The translations under genes were made by a program, and so were the position numbers. This document shows, one piece after another, positions 22,648-34,576 of a stretch of 64,000 bases of DNA. A model generated the notes under the pieces. That model saw only the letters and a list, made by a program, of their open reading frames with translations, was not told where the DNA came from and did not search any database. How positions within the stretch are numbered: position 1 is the first letter of the stretch; each line of letters begins with the position of its first letter. The DNA is from Glebionis coronaria. Taxonomy: Eukaryota; Streptophyta; Magnoliopsida; Asterales; Asteraceae. The DNA lies in assembly GCA_025667525.1 (NCBI GenBank), contig CM046878.1:398432433-398496432 (forward strand), written 5' to 3'.

Positions 22648-22661
22648 TGGTATCAAGAGCC
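22648..22661 (+). other. Copia2 primer-binding site
   Basis: TGGTATCAAGAGCC two bases after the LTR: the initiator-Met type site with one extra A in the middle. Confidence 0.8.
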
Positions 22662-22923
22662 ATGGGATGATTGTATTGTTTATGTGTTTGTGTTCTTTAT
22701 TTTAGTAGCTTTTGATCTATTCAAACCCACGTCCAAAATTTTTTTGTGTTTTTTATGCTTTTTTCTTGATACAAATCTTCTACATAGTTGTGGTAGAGAT
22801 TTGGTATATTTACTTTGGCTAAAAACACAAAATTTTTGGGTGTTTGGATCATTTTTTGGCTTAAAATCTCGAATTTGGTGTGTTTTGTCCAAGAAAAGTG
22901 GAAAATTCGTATACTGCTTGTAC

Positions 22924-23272
22924 TATTGCGACAGCCCCCATCGCAATATCTAGGGTTTTGGATTGCGATCCATATTGCGACTGATATTGCGATTGGATTT
23001 CATCTTGTCACATTGCGATCCATATTGCGATTGGCATTGCGATTAGAGTTCATTTTTTTGTGATATTGCGACAGGATATTGCGACAGGGTATTGCGACAG
23101 GGGTATTGCGACAGGGTATTGCGACAGTATTGTGATTGGAGTATTGCGATTGGAGTATTGCGATTGGAAGTATTGCGATATGATTTATTGCGATTGGACT
23201 TATTGCGATACAACATTGCGACAACAGTCCTTTAGACATTGCAACAGCATGCCTTTTAGGCATTGCGGTAGA
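22924..23272. repeat. ATTGCGA-rich minisatellite in the Copia2 leader
   Basis: About eighteen ATTGCGA cores in 350 bp, spaced mostly 11-15 bp apart. There are two main variants: TATTGCGACAGGG (densest at 23064-23125) and GTATTGCGATTGGA (23143-23215). It lies between the primer site and gag, where packaging signals and leader structure usually sit. Confidence 0.85.
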
Positions 23273-23468
23273 ACAACAAGTATTCCAAGATTTATCAAAA
23301 ACGTGTTTTTGAAAAAAGTTTCATGTGCAATTTCATCTTGGAATTTTTGGTTTATCGAGAACATAATTTAGGGGATTTTAACATTGTTTCTCGGCTTCTA
23401 CACACAACAACAAACACAGTTACTTTCTTTCATTGTTCGATCAACTTTGTAAATCTTAACTTATTCAA

Positions 23469-25183
23469 ATGGAGTACACATCTCTTACGGATAAGTCCAT
23501 CCTCTCGGGTAAAGATAATCGTCCACCTATGTTGGAGAAGTCTATGTACGAGGATTGGACTTCCCGAATGGAACTTTACATGTTGAACAAAGAGAATGGA
23601 CATCTCATTTGGGCATCGATGCTCAATGGACCATTAGATTATGGTACAGTGACAGAAGGTACTACTACTCGTCCTCGCACAACGGGTGAATTGACTGGAG
23701 ATATGAAGATTCAAGACAAATGTGATAAGTATGATACAAACATCATTCTCCAAGCCCTTCCTCCAGATGTCTACAAACTCGTCAGCAAACATAAAGTTGC
23801 CAAAGAGTTATGGGATATAATTCGTGTTCTAATGCAAGGCACCTCGTTAACTAAACAAGAACGAGAGTGTAAGCTTTATGATACTTTTGATAAGTTTTCC
23901 TATGTGCCAGGGGAGACTCTCAATGACTACTATCTGAGATTTACCCTATTGTTGAATGAGCTCAATATCTATGGCATGGCAATTCCTACGTTTCAATTGA
24001 ACACCAAGTATTTGAACACTCTTCCTTCAGAATGGAAAAAGTACGTGACGGATGTTAAATTGGCTAAGGACTTGCATAACACCAATGTGGATCAACTTCA
24101 AGCTTTTCTTCAACAACACGAATGCCATGTGATCGAGGCTCGGTTGTCTAAACCTCAAGTTCATGATCCACTTGCCATGTATGCTTCTCAACAAAACATG
24201 GCTTATACTTATCAACAACCATCATACTTGCAGCAGCCACCACCACACACCTATTAGCAACCACAACAACCATCTTATCAACCACCAATAATGCCACAAC
24301 AAGCATTTCAACAAAGTGTTGATCAACAATCTTTTCCACCGCAACCACCATATCAGACATCACCATCACAAGCCAACACTTCTCCAATGGGCTATACTCC
24401 TCAGAAAGGATATTTTCCAATAGAAGCACAACCAGCACAAGCTTTCTACTCTAATGAACTTCCACCAATCCAAGCACCGGTCTTTACTCCAAATGGTATG
24501 CCAGCTGATGTTCTAAACCATCTCACTGCCTACTTGTCAAAACTTGTTGCAACTAGAGAATTTCCACCAACAAACAATCAGCTCCGCACCTCTTCAAATC
24601 CTCGACAACAAGCTACTGTTCAAGATGGTCAAGTAACAGTGCAACCTATTTAGGGAAGGCAAAATTCATATAAACCTCCTACAAGGACTGTGAATGCTCA
24701 AGCTGTGAGTTCTAAAGCTAATTGAAATGGAAGCTCCATTGGTACTCAAAAGGTTGTGACTTGTTACAATTGCCGAGGACAAGGTCATATGGCTAGGCAA
24801 TGCACTCAGCCGAAAAGAAGAAGGGATGAAGCATGGTTTTGTGAGAAAATGTATTTGGTTGATGCTCAGTCTAAGGGAAAGATATTGGATTCAGAGGAGT
24901 TAGCATTTCTTGCAGACCCAGGGGCAGCAGATACTGAAGTCATTGCAGTTGTTCCACTTCTAATGCAGCTTATCAAGCAGATGATCTTGACGCATATGAT
25001 TCGGATTGTGATGACATTCACTCTGCCCAAGCTGCTCTCGTTGCTAATCTCTCTCACTACGGTTATGATGTCGTCAGTGAGGTACCTACCACAACCAATT
25101 TTGGTAATGATGATAACCCACATCAAGTTGGGCATGAAAATGACAACCTCGAACGACATTCGGGAACTAGTAACTCAAATGAT
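23469..25183 (+). pseudogene. gag: Copia2 Gag with in-frame stops
   Basis: ATG at 23469 opens a UBN2-type capsid protein (EDWTSRMELYMLNKENGHL near the start, ELWDIIRVLMQGTSLT near residue 115). A Gln/Pro-rich region follows, then a CCHC zinc knuckle, CYNCRGQGHMARQC, near 24762. TAG codons at 24255-24257 and 24651-24653 and a TGA near 24723 interrupt a frame that otherwise runs unbroken through the knuckle. A small frameshift near 24950 changes frame ahead of an acidic [12 protein letters not shown] stretch. The order matches intact family members, so this is a decayed gag rather than separate small genes. Confidence 0.85.
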
Positions 25184-27811
25184 GTGGTACCCAATCCTAC
25201 ACATTTGAGTGAACCTCAACCAAATGCTACGACGGGTATAGAATCTTATGCTCAACATGATTTGGTCATGGTACCTAAACATATTATTGATCAAATGCTT
25301 ATGGCCCTCAGACAATCAGTAGATACGAATTTCACCCTAACTGCTGAGCTTGTATTGCATAAAGAAAAGGTCAAAACTTTTGAAATGGTCCCTCAAGCAG
25401 AGAAAATAACATTTTCTGAATTTGACCAATTTCGCTTTGAAAAGATTGAACACTTGAAAGAAATAGAATCATTAAAAGCTAATCTTTCCAATGAATTAAA
25501 AGCAAAAGAGTCGGTTGTCAATGATTTTCAGAAACTTAAAATGGATTTCGAAACTCTCGAGTCTAAAAAGTTTGAATCAGAAATTAATGCTACCAAACTT
25601 CTTAAATTCAAGGAACAACAGCTTTTAAAACAATACGCTTCCACAGAAAAGGTTCATCTTTTAACTAAATCATTTAAAGAACTCGAACTTAAGCGTCTTA
25701 AAAATTTACCACCTAATCCCGGTTATGCAAAACAAGCTCAGGAATACATTCCCGGTCTTTATGATATGACCATAATTGGCAAATCGAAAGAAGCACCTTA
25801 TGTTCGTAGTTCTGAGGAGACACAGTCACTTACGGAAGAAACTCATTCTAAAATGTTTTCAAAATTCCATACGATTGATTATGATAAGCATAATAAAGAT
25901 CAACTTTCTAAAAAGACACGTATTCGCTTACAAAAGGAATTAGCTGAACTAACAGTTCTTGTGCCCCAAAGTTTGTCAAATGAAAACCCTCCTAGTACGT
26001 CTCCTATACTTGTCAAAACGGATTTAACGAAGTTACTTCCCCAGGTAAGTAAGGCGTCCGTTAACTTAAACGCGGTACACCAACACTTAACCGATTTTGA
26101 CAAGGTCATTTTGGAACGTACGACGGCCACGACCATAACGGAAGGTGAATGGAACTTTGAGCACACTAGAGCTGCGTTCCGAGACGAAATTGTTCCGTTT
26201 GTAAAGAATGTTAAATCTTGTCTTAGTAATCTTGATCAAGATTTGCATTTGGAAATAGAAGAAGTTAAACGTGTTTTCAATGAAATGGATGATGCTTATG
26301 AAAACAGTTTACTTGAAATAGAATGGGTTTCACGCCAAAATGATCAGCTTCTGAAGCAAGTGATGTCTCATAGTATAGTTTCCGTCCGTGTGAATAAAAG
26401 TGTTGATAATGATTCTATTGTGCATAATGTTGAATCTGTGGATAATGCGGTAGATAGTACTTGTCATGAATCTGACACTAAATTTTTAAAGCTTTAAGAT
26501 TCATATTCTTCCCTTTCAAAACGTTTTGATGAGATTCAAACACATTGTATTTCGCTTGAATGCAAGCAACAATTTATTCAAGAATTCTTTGAAATGTCGT
26601 TCGAAGGTGTTAATATCGACGATGCAAACTTTGAAAAGATTTTTCGATTGAATTTACAATCAAAACAGTGTCAGCCGAGTGACAAAGTTGCTAAATCTTT
26701 GCCGATAGATATAGAGAAATCTAAGGAGCTTAACTGTGTGAACGTACTTGAGGCCGCTGAGAGTTTTAAACTTGATCTAGATAATCGAGTTTCCAAGATT
26801 TTGTCCAAAGTTGATAACTTAAAACAGGAAGATACACGACTCTTCGATTCAGTAAAGCCTGCATGTGTTATTAACACTGCACATAATCATTCATTGATTG
26901 AACAATTGAATCGGAAGTCGGTAGAAATATCTGATTTGAGGGAACAAATTTGTGATAAAAATCTGGCCTTGGCTGAGTTAAAGGAAACACTTCGTATTCT
27001 AAAAGGTAAGAATGTTGTAGATACCGCAGCCACTGTCTCAGCATCGTCCTCTAGTGCAATCAAAAGGAACCTTATAGCCGTCACACCATTTAATAAGGAC
27101 CCTAGGACAAAACCATCTCAAAGTTTGGTCACTAACGATAAGGCGGAATCAAAACCAGCTTCTAATATTCCCGTGTTGCCTTCTACAGGGGTAAGCACCA
27201 CTACTAAGGCTCAAAGATATAAGCTTAAAAGAAACAAGAAGAATGATAGGATCTTGCCTCCATCTAGTAGTCCAGTGAACAAGAAAGTAGAAGCCCATCT
27301 TAGGAATGTTATTTCCGTTTTGAATAAAAAGAATCATGTAGATAAACCTAAAGGCTCTGCGGTTGTGCAGCGTTCTAAGCCTACTGTGAATTCTAATTTA
27401 AAATGTTGGAATTGCAATGAATGTATGTTTTCTAGTCGTCATGATTCTTGCCTTATTGACCATGTGAATGAGATGAATGCCTAGAAAAATGGATTAGAAT
27501 GGCAACCGACTGGAAAAGTGTTAACCCAAGTTGGTTGGTTGTGGCGCCCCACTGGTAGAACTTTCACTATAGTAGGAAATGCGTGCCCTTTAACTAGGAT
27601 CACACCCACTAAAGCGAAGAAAGCGTACCCTTTAACTAGGAGTACCAAGGCTACCAAAACACAAGCGTGCCCTTTAACTAGGAACACCGACACTACTGTA
27701 GGAACCAAGTGCCCTTTAAATAGGTCCACTCCCACTGTAGTGACCGCGAATAATCCAAAACCTAAGAAAGTTGGAACAGTAAAACCTGTTAGTGCTAAAA
27801 CTCACAATTGA
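25184..27811 (+). pseudogene. Copia2 Gag-Pol linker: coiled coils and CPLTR repeats
   Basis: One frame carries TAA at 26495-26497 and TAG at 27482-27484 and ends at a TGA at 27809. Residues from about 25420 to 25700 are a Lys/Glu/Leu coiled coil ([18 protein letters not shown]), with another near 26900-27010. The end (27570-27730) repeats a short CPLTR motif four times (one copy YPLTR, one CPLNR). The first open codon is not ATG, as expected for an internal polyprotein piece. Long coiled-coil linkers here are known in this family; the role is unknown. Confidence 0.7.
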
Positions 27812-27899
27812 AAACGCAGGAAATCTAAGGGTCACAATCATGTTAGCAATTCTGATAATATTTTATCTGTATCTGCTAACACTCTGGAACCAATAGTTT

Positions 27900-29789
27900 C
27901 CAATGCATTGTCTACTGTTGTTATTGAAAACAGGTGGTCCAAATTGTTCTCTGGTATTTGGACTCTGGTTGCTCCAAGCATATGACCAGAGATCGCTCTC
28001 AGCTCAGAAACTTCGTCAGCAAGTTTCTTGGTACGGTTCGATTTGGAAATGATCATATTGCAAAGATAATGGGTTAAGGTGAATATCATATTGGGAATGT
28101 TATTATCTAGAGAGTGTATTATGTGGAAGGTCTCGGTCACAACTTATTTTATGTGGGACAATTTTGTTATGCAAACCTAGAAGTTGCTTTTCGAGAGCAT
28201 ACCTGCTTCATACGTAATTTGGAAGGGGTTGATTTATTGAAAGGTACTCGAGGGAATAATTTGTATACTTTGTCTCTACAAGACATGATGGCCGCTTCTC
28301 CCATATGTCTTCTCTCCAAAGCATCAAAGACTAAGTCATGGTTATGGCATCGACGGTTATCTCATCTTAACTTTGACGCTATTAATCATTTGGCGAAAAA
28401 TGAACTTGTTCGTGGTCTTCCTAAACTTTCAATTCACAAGGATCATTTGTGTTCCGCGTGTATAATGGGGAAAACACTAAGAAATCATAAAAACCCAAGA
28501 CTTAAGACACCAACCAAGAGAAACTTTATTTGTTGCATATGGATCTTTGTGGGCCAATGCGTGTTTAAAGTCTTAGTGGTAAAAAGTACATCCTCGTCAT
28601 TGTCGATGATTACTCTCGGTTTACTTGGGTGAAATTTCTTACAACAAAAAATGAGGTACCTAAATTCATCATCGGATTTCTCAAGATGATTCAAGTGCGT
28701 CTCAACACTACTGTCCGACGCATTCGTACAGATAATGGAACCGAATTTGTGAATCAAATCTTGCGTGATTATTATGAAGAAGTTGACATATCTCATGAAA
28801 CATCCGTTGCACGCACTCTACAACAAAACGGTGTCGTTGAAAGGAGAAATTGCACACTTATGGAAGTTGCTCGAACGATGTTAATTTACGCAAAGGCTCC
28901 ATTGTTTTTATGGGCAGAAGCAATATCTACAGCAGTGTACACCCAAAACCGGTCACTAATTCGTAAACGCCATGGTAAAACACCTTATGAGCTTCTCCAT
29001 GGAAAAGTACCAGATTTATCATATCTTCATGTATTTGGTTCTCTTTGTTATCCAAATAATGATGGTGACAATTTGGGAAAACTTCAACCAAAGGCTGATA
29101 TTGGTATTTTCATTGGTTATGCACCCGCAAAGAAGGCATACCGAATCTACAACCGTAAGTCTCGTAAAATCCTTGAAACTATGAATGTTGACTTTGATGA
29201 GCTGACAGTTATGGCTTCTGAGCAAAGCAGCTCTGAACCCGCACTATATGAAATGGGACCCAGTAACATTAGCTCTGGTCTTGTCCCAAACAACCCTACT
29301 TCATCATCATTTACACCACCTTCTAGGACTGAATGGGATACGTTGTTTCAACCGTTCTTTGATGAATTCTTTACTCCTCCAAGTATTGTTGCTCCAGAAC
29401 CTGAGGTAATAGCTCCAGTAACCGAAGTTGTCACTCCAGCAACCGAAGCACAATCTAATATGTCTGCACCTACAATTGGTCAAGACATACCATCAGCTAG
29501 TAATTCTCAACCAACACCCGAATCAACTACCCATGTCATGCCTATTGATGATGAAGAGGATGATGATGATCACGATTTGGAATTCGCTCAAATGCGTGAA
29601 CTTCCATTCTTTGGTGTACCAATTCCCGACCCTAATCAAGCCGGGTCGTCCACCTCAGAGGAAGCTTCTACTACGATTTACTCCAATCCACAGATTCGTG
29701 AACATGACAGCAAGTGGACAAAGGATCATCCTATAGATTCTATTATTGGTGACCCTAATCATCCGGTATCCACACGAAGTCAGCTATAA
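27900..29789 (+). pseudogene. pol: Copia2 protease and integrase (stops and frameshifts)
   Basis: The protease motif YLDSGCSKHMT begins at 27955 and keeps the DSG. A TAA near 28075 follows the segment DHIAKIMG. Integrase begins near 28114 and its zinc finger is present (LWHRRLSHLNF ... CSACIMGK). A frameshift near 28470 breaks the region before the first catalytic Asp. From 28629 one frame holds the second Asp (RIRTDNGTEF) and the Glu (QQNGVVERRN), then the Copia integrase C-terminal region and an acidic Pro-rich tail. Two TAA codons at 29787-29792 precede reverse transcriptase in the same frame. Confidence 0.85.
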
Positions 29790-29798
29790 TAAAATGCA

Positions 29799-31400
29799 AT
29801 GTTTTGTCATCTTGATGCTTTTCTCACTGAAGTTGAACCTAAGACATGGCAAGAAGCTTTTACTCAATCCTGTTGGATAGAAGCTATGCAAGAAGAACTT
29901 AATGAATTTATACGTCTTGAAGTATGGGAACTTGTCCCATGCCCGGATCAGGTGCAGTTACTCACTTTGAAATGGGTTTACAAGGCGAAACTTGATGAGT
30001 TAGGCGGAATATTGAAGAACAAAGCTAATCTAGTAGCTCGTGGATACAAGTAATTATAGGGCATCGACTTTATGGAATCCTTTGCACGTGTTTCCCGTTT
30101 GGAAGCTATTAGACTATTCCTCGCTTATGCAGCCCATATGAATATGATCGTCTATCAGATGGATGTGAAGACGCCATTTCTTAATGGTGAAATCAAGGAA
30201 GAGGTCTATGTACAACAGCCGGATGGTTTTGTGAATCCTAATTATCCTAATCATGTGTACAATCTTAAGAAGGCTCTCTATGGGTTGAAGCAAGCTCCAC
30301 GCGCATGGTATGATCTATTGTCACAATTCCTCATTACACAAGGCTTCGCAAAAGGCAAGGTGGATCCCACGCTGTTCATTTAGAAATGAGGTAAAGATAT
30401 GATTATGGTACAAATATATGTTGATGATATTATATTTGCAGCCTCGACCCAAACCTTATCCGACAAGTTTGGGAAACTCATGTCTTCCAAGTTTAAGATG
30501 TCAATGATGGGAAAGGTATCATTCTTATTAGGTCTTCAGATATCTCAGAGTCCCAGAGGAATCTTTATCAATCAATCCAAGTATGCCCTTGAATCGCTAA
30601 AGAAGTATAAGATGGAATCTTGTGACCCAGTGGATACTCGAATGGTGGTACGAACTAAGCTTGATGCAGATCCACATGGAGTTACCGTTGATCCGACACT
30701 TTATCGTGGAATGATCGGTACCCTTCTGTATATCACAGCTAGTCGACCTGATCTTCAGTTTGCTATATGTATGTCTGCTCGGTATCAAACTCGACCTATT
30801 GAGTTACACTTGGCTACTGTGAAACGGATCTTTCGGTATCTTAAAGGAACCATTAATCGGGGACTTTGGTATTCGAAGGACTCCTCGATTCCACTAATGG
30901 CATATGCAGATGCGGATCACGCGGGTTGTCAATATACAAGACGTAGCACGAGTGGAACTTGGCAACTACTAGGAGATCGACTAATCAGTTGGGCATCGAA
31001 AAGGCAGAAAAGCGCTGCAATCTCAAGTACGGAAGCAGAATACATAGCTAGGTCCGGTTGCTGTGCTCAAATTCTTTGGATGAGATCGCAATTAACCGAC
31101 TATGGTCTAAGTTTCAACAAAATTCCGATGTACTGCGACAACAAAAGTGCAATTGCCTTATGCTGCAACAATGTTCAATTCTTCTGGTCGAAGCATATTG
31201 ACATTCGCTACCATTTCATCAAGGAGCAAGTGGAAAATGGAGTAATCGAGCTTTACTTTGTCCGATCTGAGTATCAATTGGCGGATATTTTCACGAAGGC
31301 TTTAGATCGCGCTCGAATGGAATTTTTGGCCGACAAGCTAGGAATGAGAACTTTATCGCCTGAGACTCTAAAGGAACTGGCAGATGAAGCGAAAGAATAG
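29799..31400 (+). pseudogene. pol: Copia2 reverse transcriptase and RNase H with in-frame stops
   Basis: In the same frame as the integrase part, with no frameshift inside. Stops occur near 30051-30059 and at 30381-30383, with more just after. Motifs: [12 protein letters not shown] (first Asp), [22 protein letters not shown] near 30408 (active site intact), then RNase H ADADHAG near 30907, STEAEYI near 31024 and YCDNKSAI near 31132. It ends in ADIFTKAL plus a short tail and TAG. The catalytic residues survive while the stops would truncate the product. Confidence 0.88.
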
Positions 31401-34238
31401 TGGTGGTAAACTATTCTCCGTATCCTTGGTGATCATCTGTATATATTGTTTATATTTTTATCCATAAAAGGAAAATACAAAAATATAAAACCATATAAAA
31501 ACCATAAAAATTGAAAAATCTAGAAAAATCCAAAAATATTTTTACTTTATTTTTCAAAGGCATGTCTTTTGGTACGATAATATTTACGGCCTTAGAAATG
31601 TTGATTAATATTGATACGGCGCCATAAATAGAGTTCGTACAAAAGTTGTAAATATTTCAGAAAACATGCCTATATTGCTTGTAGTTATTTCACACTGCAA
31701 CCCGGTTTTCACATTAAAGCCAAGTATTTCTTATGAAAGCTTTGGCTCACAACAGGAATTAATTTTCTCGGGCAAGGTTTACTTTAAAACCTTGTAAGGG
31801 ATCAAGTTTACTTTATAACTTGGTCTAACACGGATATATGTACGCTTCAGTCCATTTATTTGTTAAAACAAGAGAAGTCTTGTTTTTATGAAGTTATCAT
31901 CTCTACAACCATAGCAATCTACAATTGGTATCTACATACTCGACGATGCGACTACTCAACCGACGACTACAAGTCTTTCAATAGAACACGGGTCAACAAT
32001 TGAGCGGGATCAATTGTCAAGCATTCATAATCTTCGATGCCGAACGTGCCAAGCTCACTAACTGGTGTCAAGACAACAATACCAATCGTACACGTGATGT
32101 TAAGAGATGACTTCAGACGTGACGAGGCGACCAATATATGCTGACAAGAACCATTTGATCTTATCATATGATGTTCTCATCAATCACGTCCAACCTTGTC
32201 AATTTCTTCTAATATGGTGAATATGTGATCATGTTACAAATCGGTATCATATCTCATATATTTGGTATCATGAAGATAAAACGGTCTTGCATTTTTCTTC
32301 CTAAAAACTTTGTTAAAACTTCATTAAATCAATTGATATTAAAAACATCGATTGGGTTAATATTTTTAATATGGGGGAGAAAATGTGATTTAATATGGGA
32401 AATTAACAAAAACGGTTTGACTTAATGTGCTGGCTCATCCCGATATATGCGAAATGTTTTCGAATATCGTGGCATATGTTAAGGGGGAGCAAAACGGATT
32501 TGCATATCAAAATGGATTTTCATGGTGACATATACTTACCCAAAACCCATTTATTTCACGACGATGAAGATTGTGGTGAAATAAGGATGGTAGGATAGGT
32601 TAAGTCCTATGATTCTTATAGAATCGGAGGAATCTTCTCAAGGACATTCCATAGCTAGAATTAGTATTCCTTAGGAATGATGGAGAAAAATTGTGAACGT
32701 AGCTGAATGCCGACCAAGTACTTAAGTTAGCACTGGAACAATCACAACAAGGTGCTAGTTATGACGTATTGGTAAGCATTGAAGGGGTTGAAGAATGAAA
32801 AAGAATTGTAAAGATAAAGGGTGTAAAGAAAGAAGCCCTCCTTACAACTTTAGGTAGAAACCGGGTCAATACATATACTACTGAGATAATTTTTAATGAT
32901 TCTTGATATTGAAGATAGACATCATGGACCTTGTGATGCAATGCACAACCCATCCCAGCTAACTCAAATATCTCTTAAAAGATATTTGTTTTAATCACAC
33001 AGAGATAACACGTTATCTATCGATTTATTCACTCCGAATAAATTGGTATTGAAATGGTGGCACTCCTCTCCAGCCTCCGATCACTAAAATCCAAAATGCA
33101 CGATCGAGTCTAGAGCCATTTGAGATCATCAAATATCTCATTAGGACACACTTTCATATTTCCTTGCTTCCTCACACACTGTGAAAAGTAAGAAAGATCT
33201 TAAGAGTCCTACGTAAAATCTTCATGATCTTGCCTTAACATCCGAGTAATACGAAAGTATTTACAATGAAGATGGAAATCCTTCTTGAGCGAATATCAAA
33301 AAGCTCATGGTAGGTGACTTGTGCGATTCTTTATGAATCAAGCTTGTGATAACTGGAAAGCAACAGTGGTTTAATTCTTAGCTGAACTTAAACACGTTAC
33401 AGGCCTCTACGCAATATCTAAGTGATCTTGCCAGAACACTCAGTGTGATACCTTAGTGTTCACAGTGATGAGTGGAAATCCTTCTAGTGTTAACCTTAAA
33501 CAGCACTTGGAAGGTAACTTGCAAGATTTAATATGAAGCAAGCTCGTGACAACTGGAAAGCAACGATGGTGCGATTCTTTAATGAATCAAACTTGTTCCA
33601 GGAATCAGAATTGACGGCTTCAATCATGTGGATAATTTTATCCAAATGATTCACTCTTTACGTTCGCAATCATCTTTGGACGGTCGAGTAAAGAAAACGG
33701 GTTTACCCACGAAATCTTGTCAAGGAGATTTTTAATTAAATCTACCTGCCACAAGTACGATATTTTGTATCTTCCAACGGTCTTCACCGACCGGAGGTAA
33801 AATGATACCGAATTAGAATGAAATGTTCAAAGCCATTTCGTTCGTGTCTACTTATGTTGCGGCATTTGAAGACGGTGGTGTTGCGAAATCCGAGAAGAAG
33901 TCGTCCCGCATGCTTATACTTTTCGCACTTAATACTTAAACAAATTCAAGAAAGCCTAAAAGTTAAGTCTTCCGCTGTATCAAACTCTGAAGCTTTCAAG
34001 AATTACAAAGTTATAAGTATGTGGGACATGATGTCACGAGGAGGCGAAGATCACAAGTAATGATGCACAAGATCAAGGCAAGAGATTAATGCTAAAGATT
34101 GATATTAAAGATCACATCAGCGTGTTCACCAGGAAAAAGAAAAGAAAGACGAAGACTACGAGCTCAAGACAAGCATAGTATGCTAGGTTTATTTTATTAT
34201 TGTAACTATGGTAACACCCTTGTTTGGAGTGACCTCCC
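31401..34238 (+). other. Copia2 long 3' non-coding region
   Basis: 2.8 kb between the end of RNase H and the purine tract with only short chance ORFs. No env-like protein is visible. It contains an A-rich stretch at 31460-31540 and a 200-bp direct repeat at about 33227-33600. Confidence 0.75.
33227..33600. repeat. Direct repeat with 200-bp period in the Copia2 3' region
   Basis: Two diverged copies. Paired landmarks: GATCTTGCC (33227 and 33427), TGGAAATCCTTCT (33273 and 33473) and AACTGGAAAGCAAC (about 33352 and 33552). The second copy contains extra sequence at its end. Confidence 0.7.
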
Positions 34239-34250
34239 TTAGGGGGAGAT
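34239..34250 (+). other. Copia2 polypurine tract
   Basis: TTAGGGGGAGAT immediately before the 3' LTR. Confidence 0.88.
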
Positions 34251-34571
34251 TGTCGGAAATACGTTTTACGTATTAAGAAGGATCGGTCACTCCAACAATA
34301 GTCCATGTAATAGCTCATAGTTTAGTTATTTACACGTATTAAACAAAGCCCAAACCAAGCCCATAAGTTGTATGGGCCGGCGGCGAAATGTAAGCCCAAG
34401 CCAATGACATGGGCTTGGGTATATAAACCCTCTCCTTTGATGGAGATGGTGGTGGTTTTCATAATTTACACATAGTTATCTTTCATTTTCTCTCTCTAGA
34501 AGTGTGTGAACTCCATCATCTATCTATCTCTTTTTCTCTCTAAAATATAAGCAAGATTTACATATCCAACA
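34251..34571 (+). repeat. Copia2 3' LTR (321 bp)
   Basis: Begins TGTCGGAAATACG and ends CATATCCAACA, followed by the duplication GGATT. Differs from the 5' LTR at about 11 positions, including the GGAGAGGG/GGAGATGG site. Confidence 0.93.
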
Positions 34572-34576
34572 GGATT

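Larger units (their letters stand above)
22325..34571 (+). mobile_element. Copia2: complete but decayed Copia retrotransposon
   Basis: Bounded by 321-bp LTRs with the perfect duplication GGATT (22320-22324 and 34572-34576). Order: LTR, primer site, repetitive leader, gag, coiled-coil linker, protease, integrase, reverse transcriptase, RNase H, a 2.8 kb non-coding 3' region, purine tract, LTR. I count about 11 differences between the LTRs by hand (about 3.4%). The protein set resembles a Copia family I know from Asteraceae genomes. Nearly every coding segment has in-frame stops. It is inserted in the non-coding tail of A2. Confidence 0.92.

Noticed and set aside
23000..23371. ORFs on both strands with repeated IAI or YCD motifs
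   Set aside because: Artefact of the ATTGCGA minisatellite.
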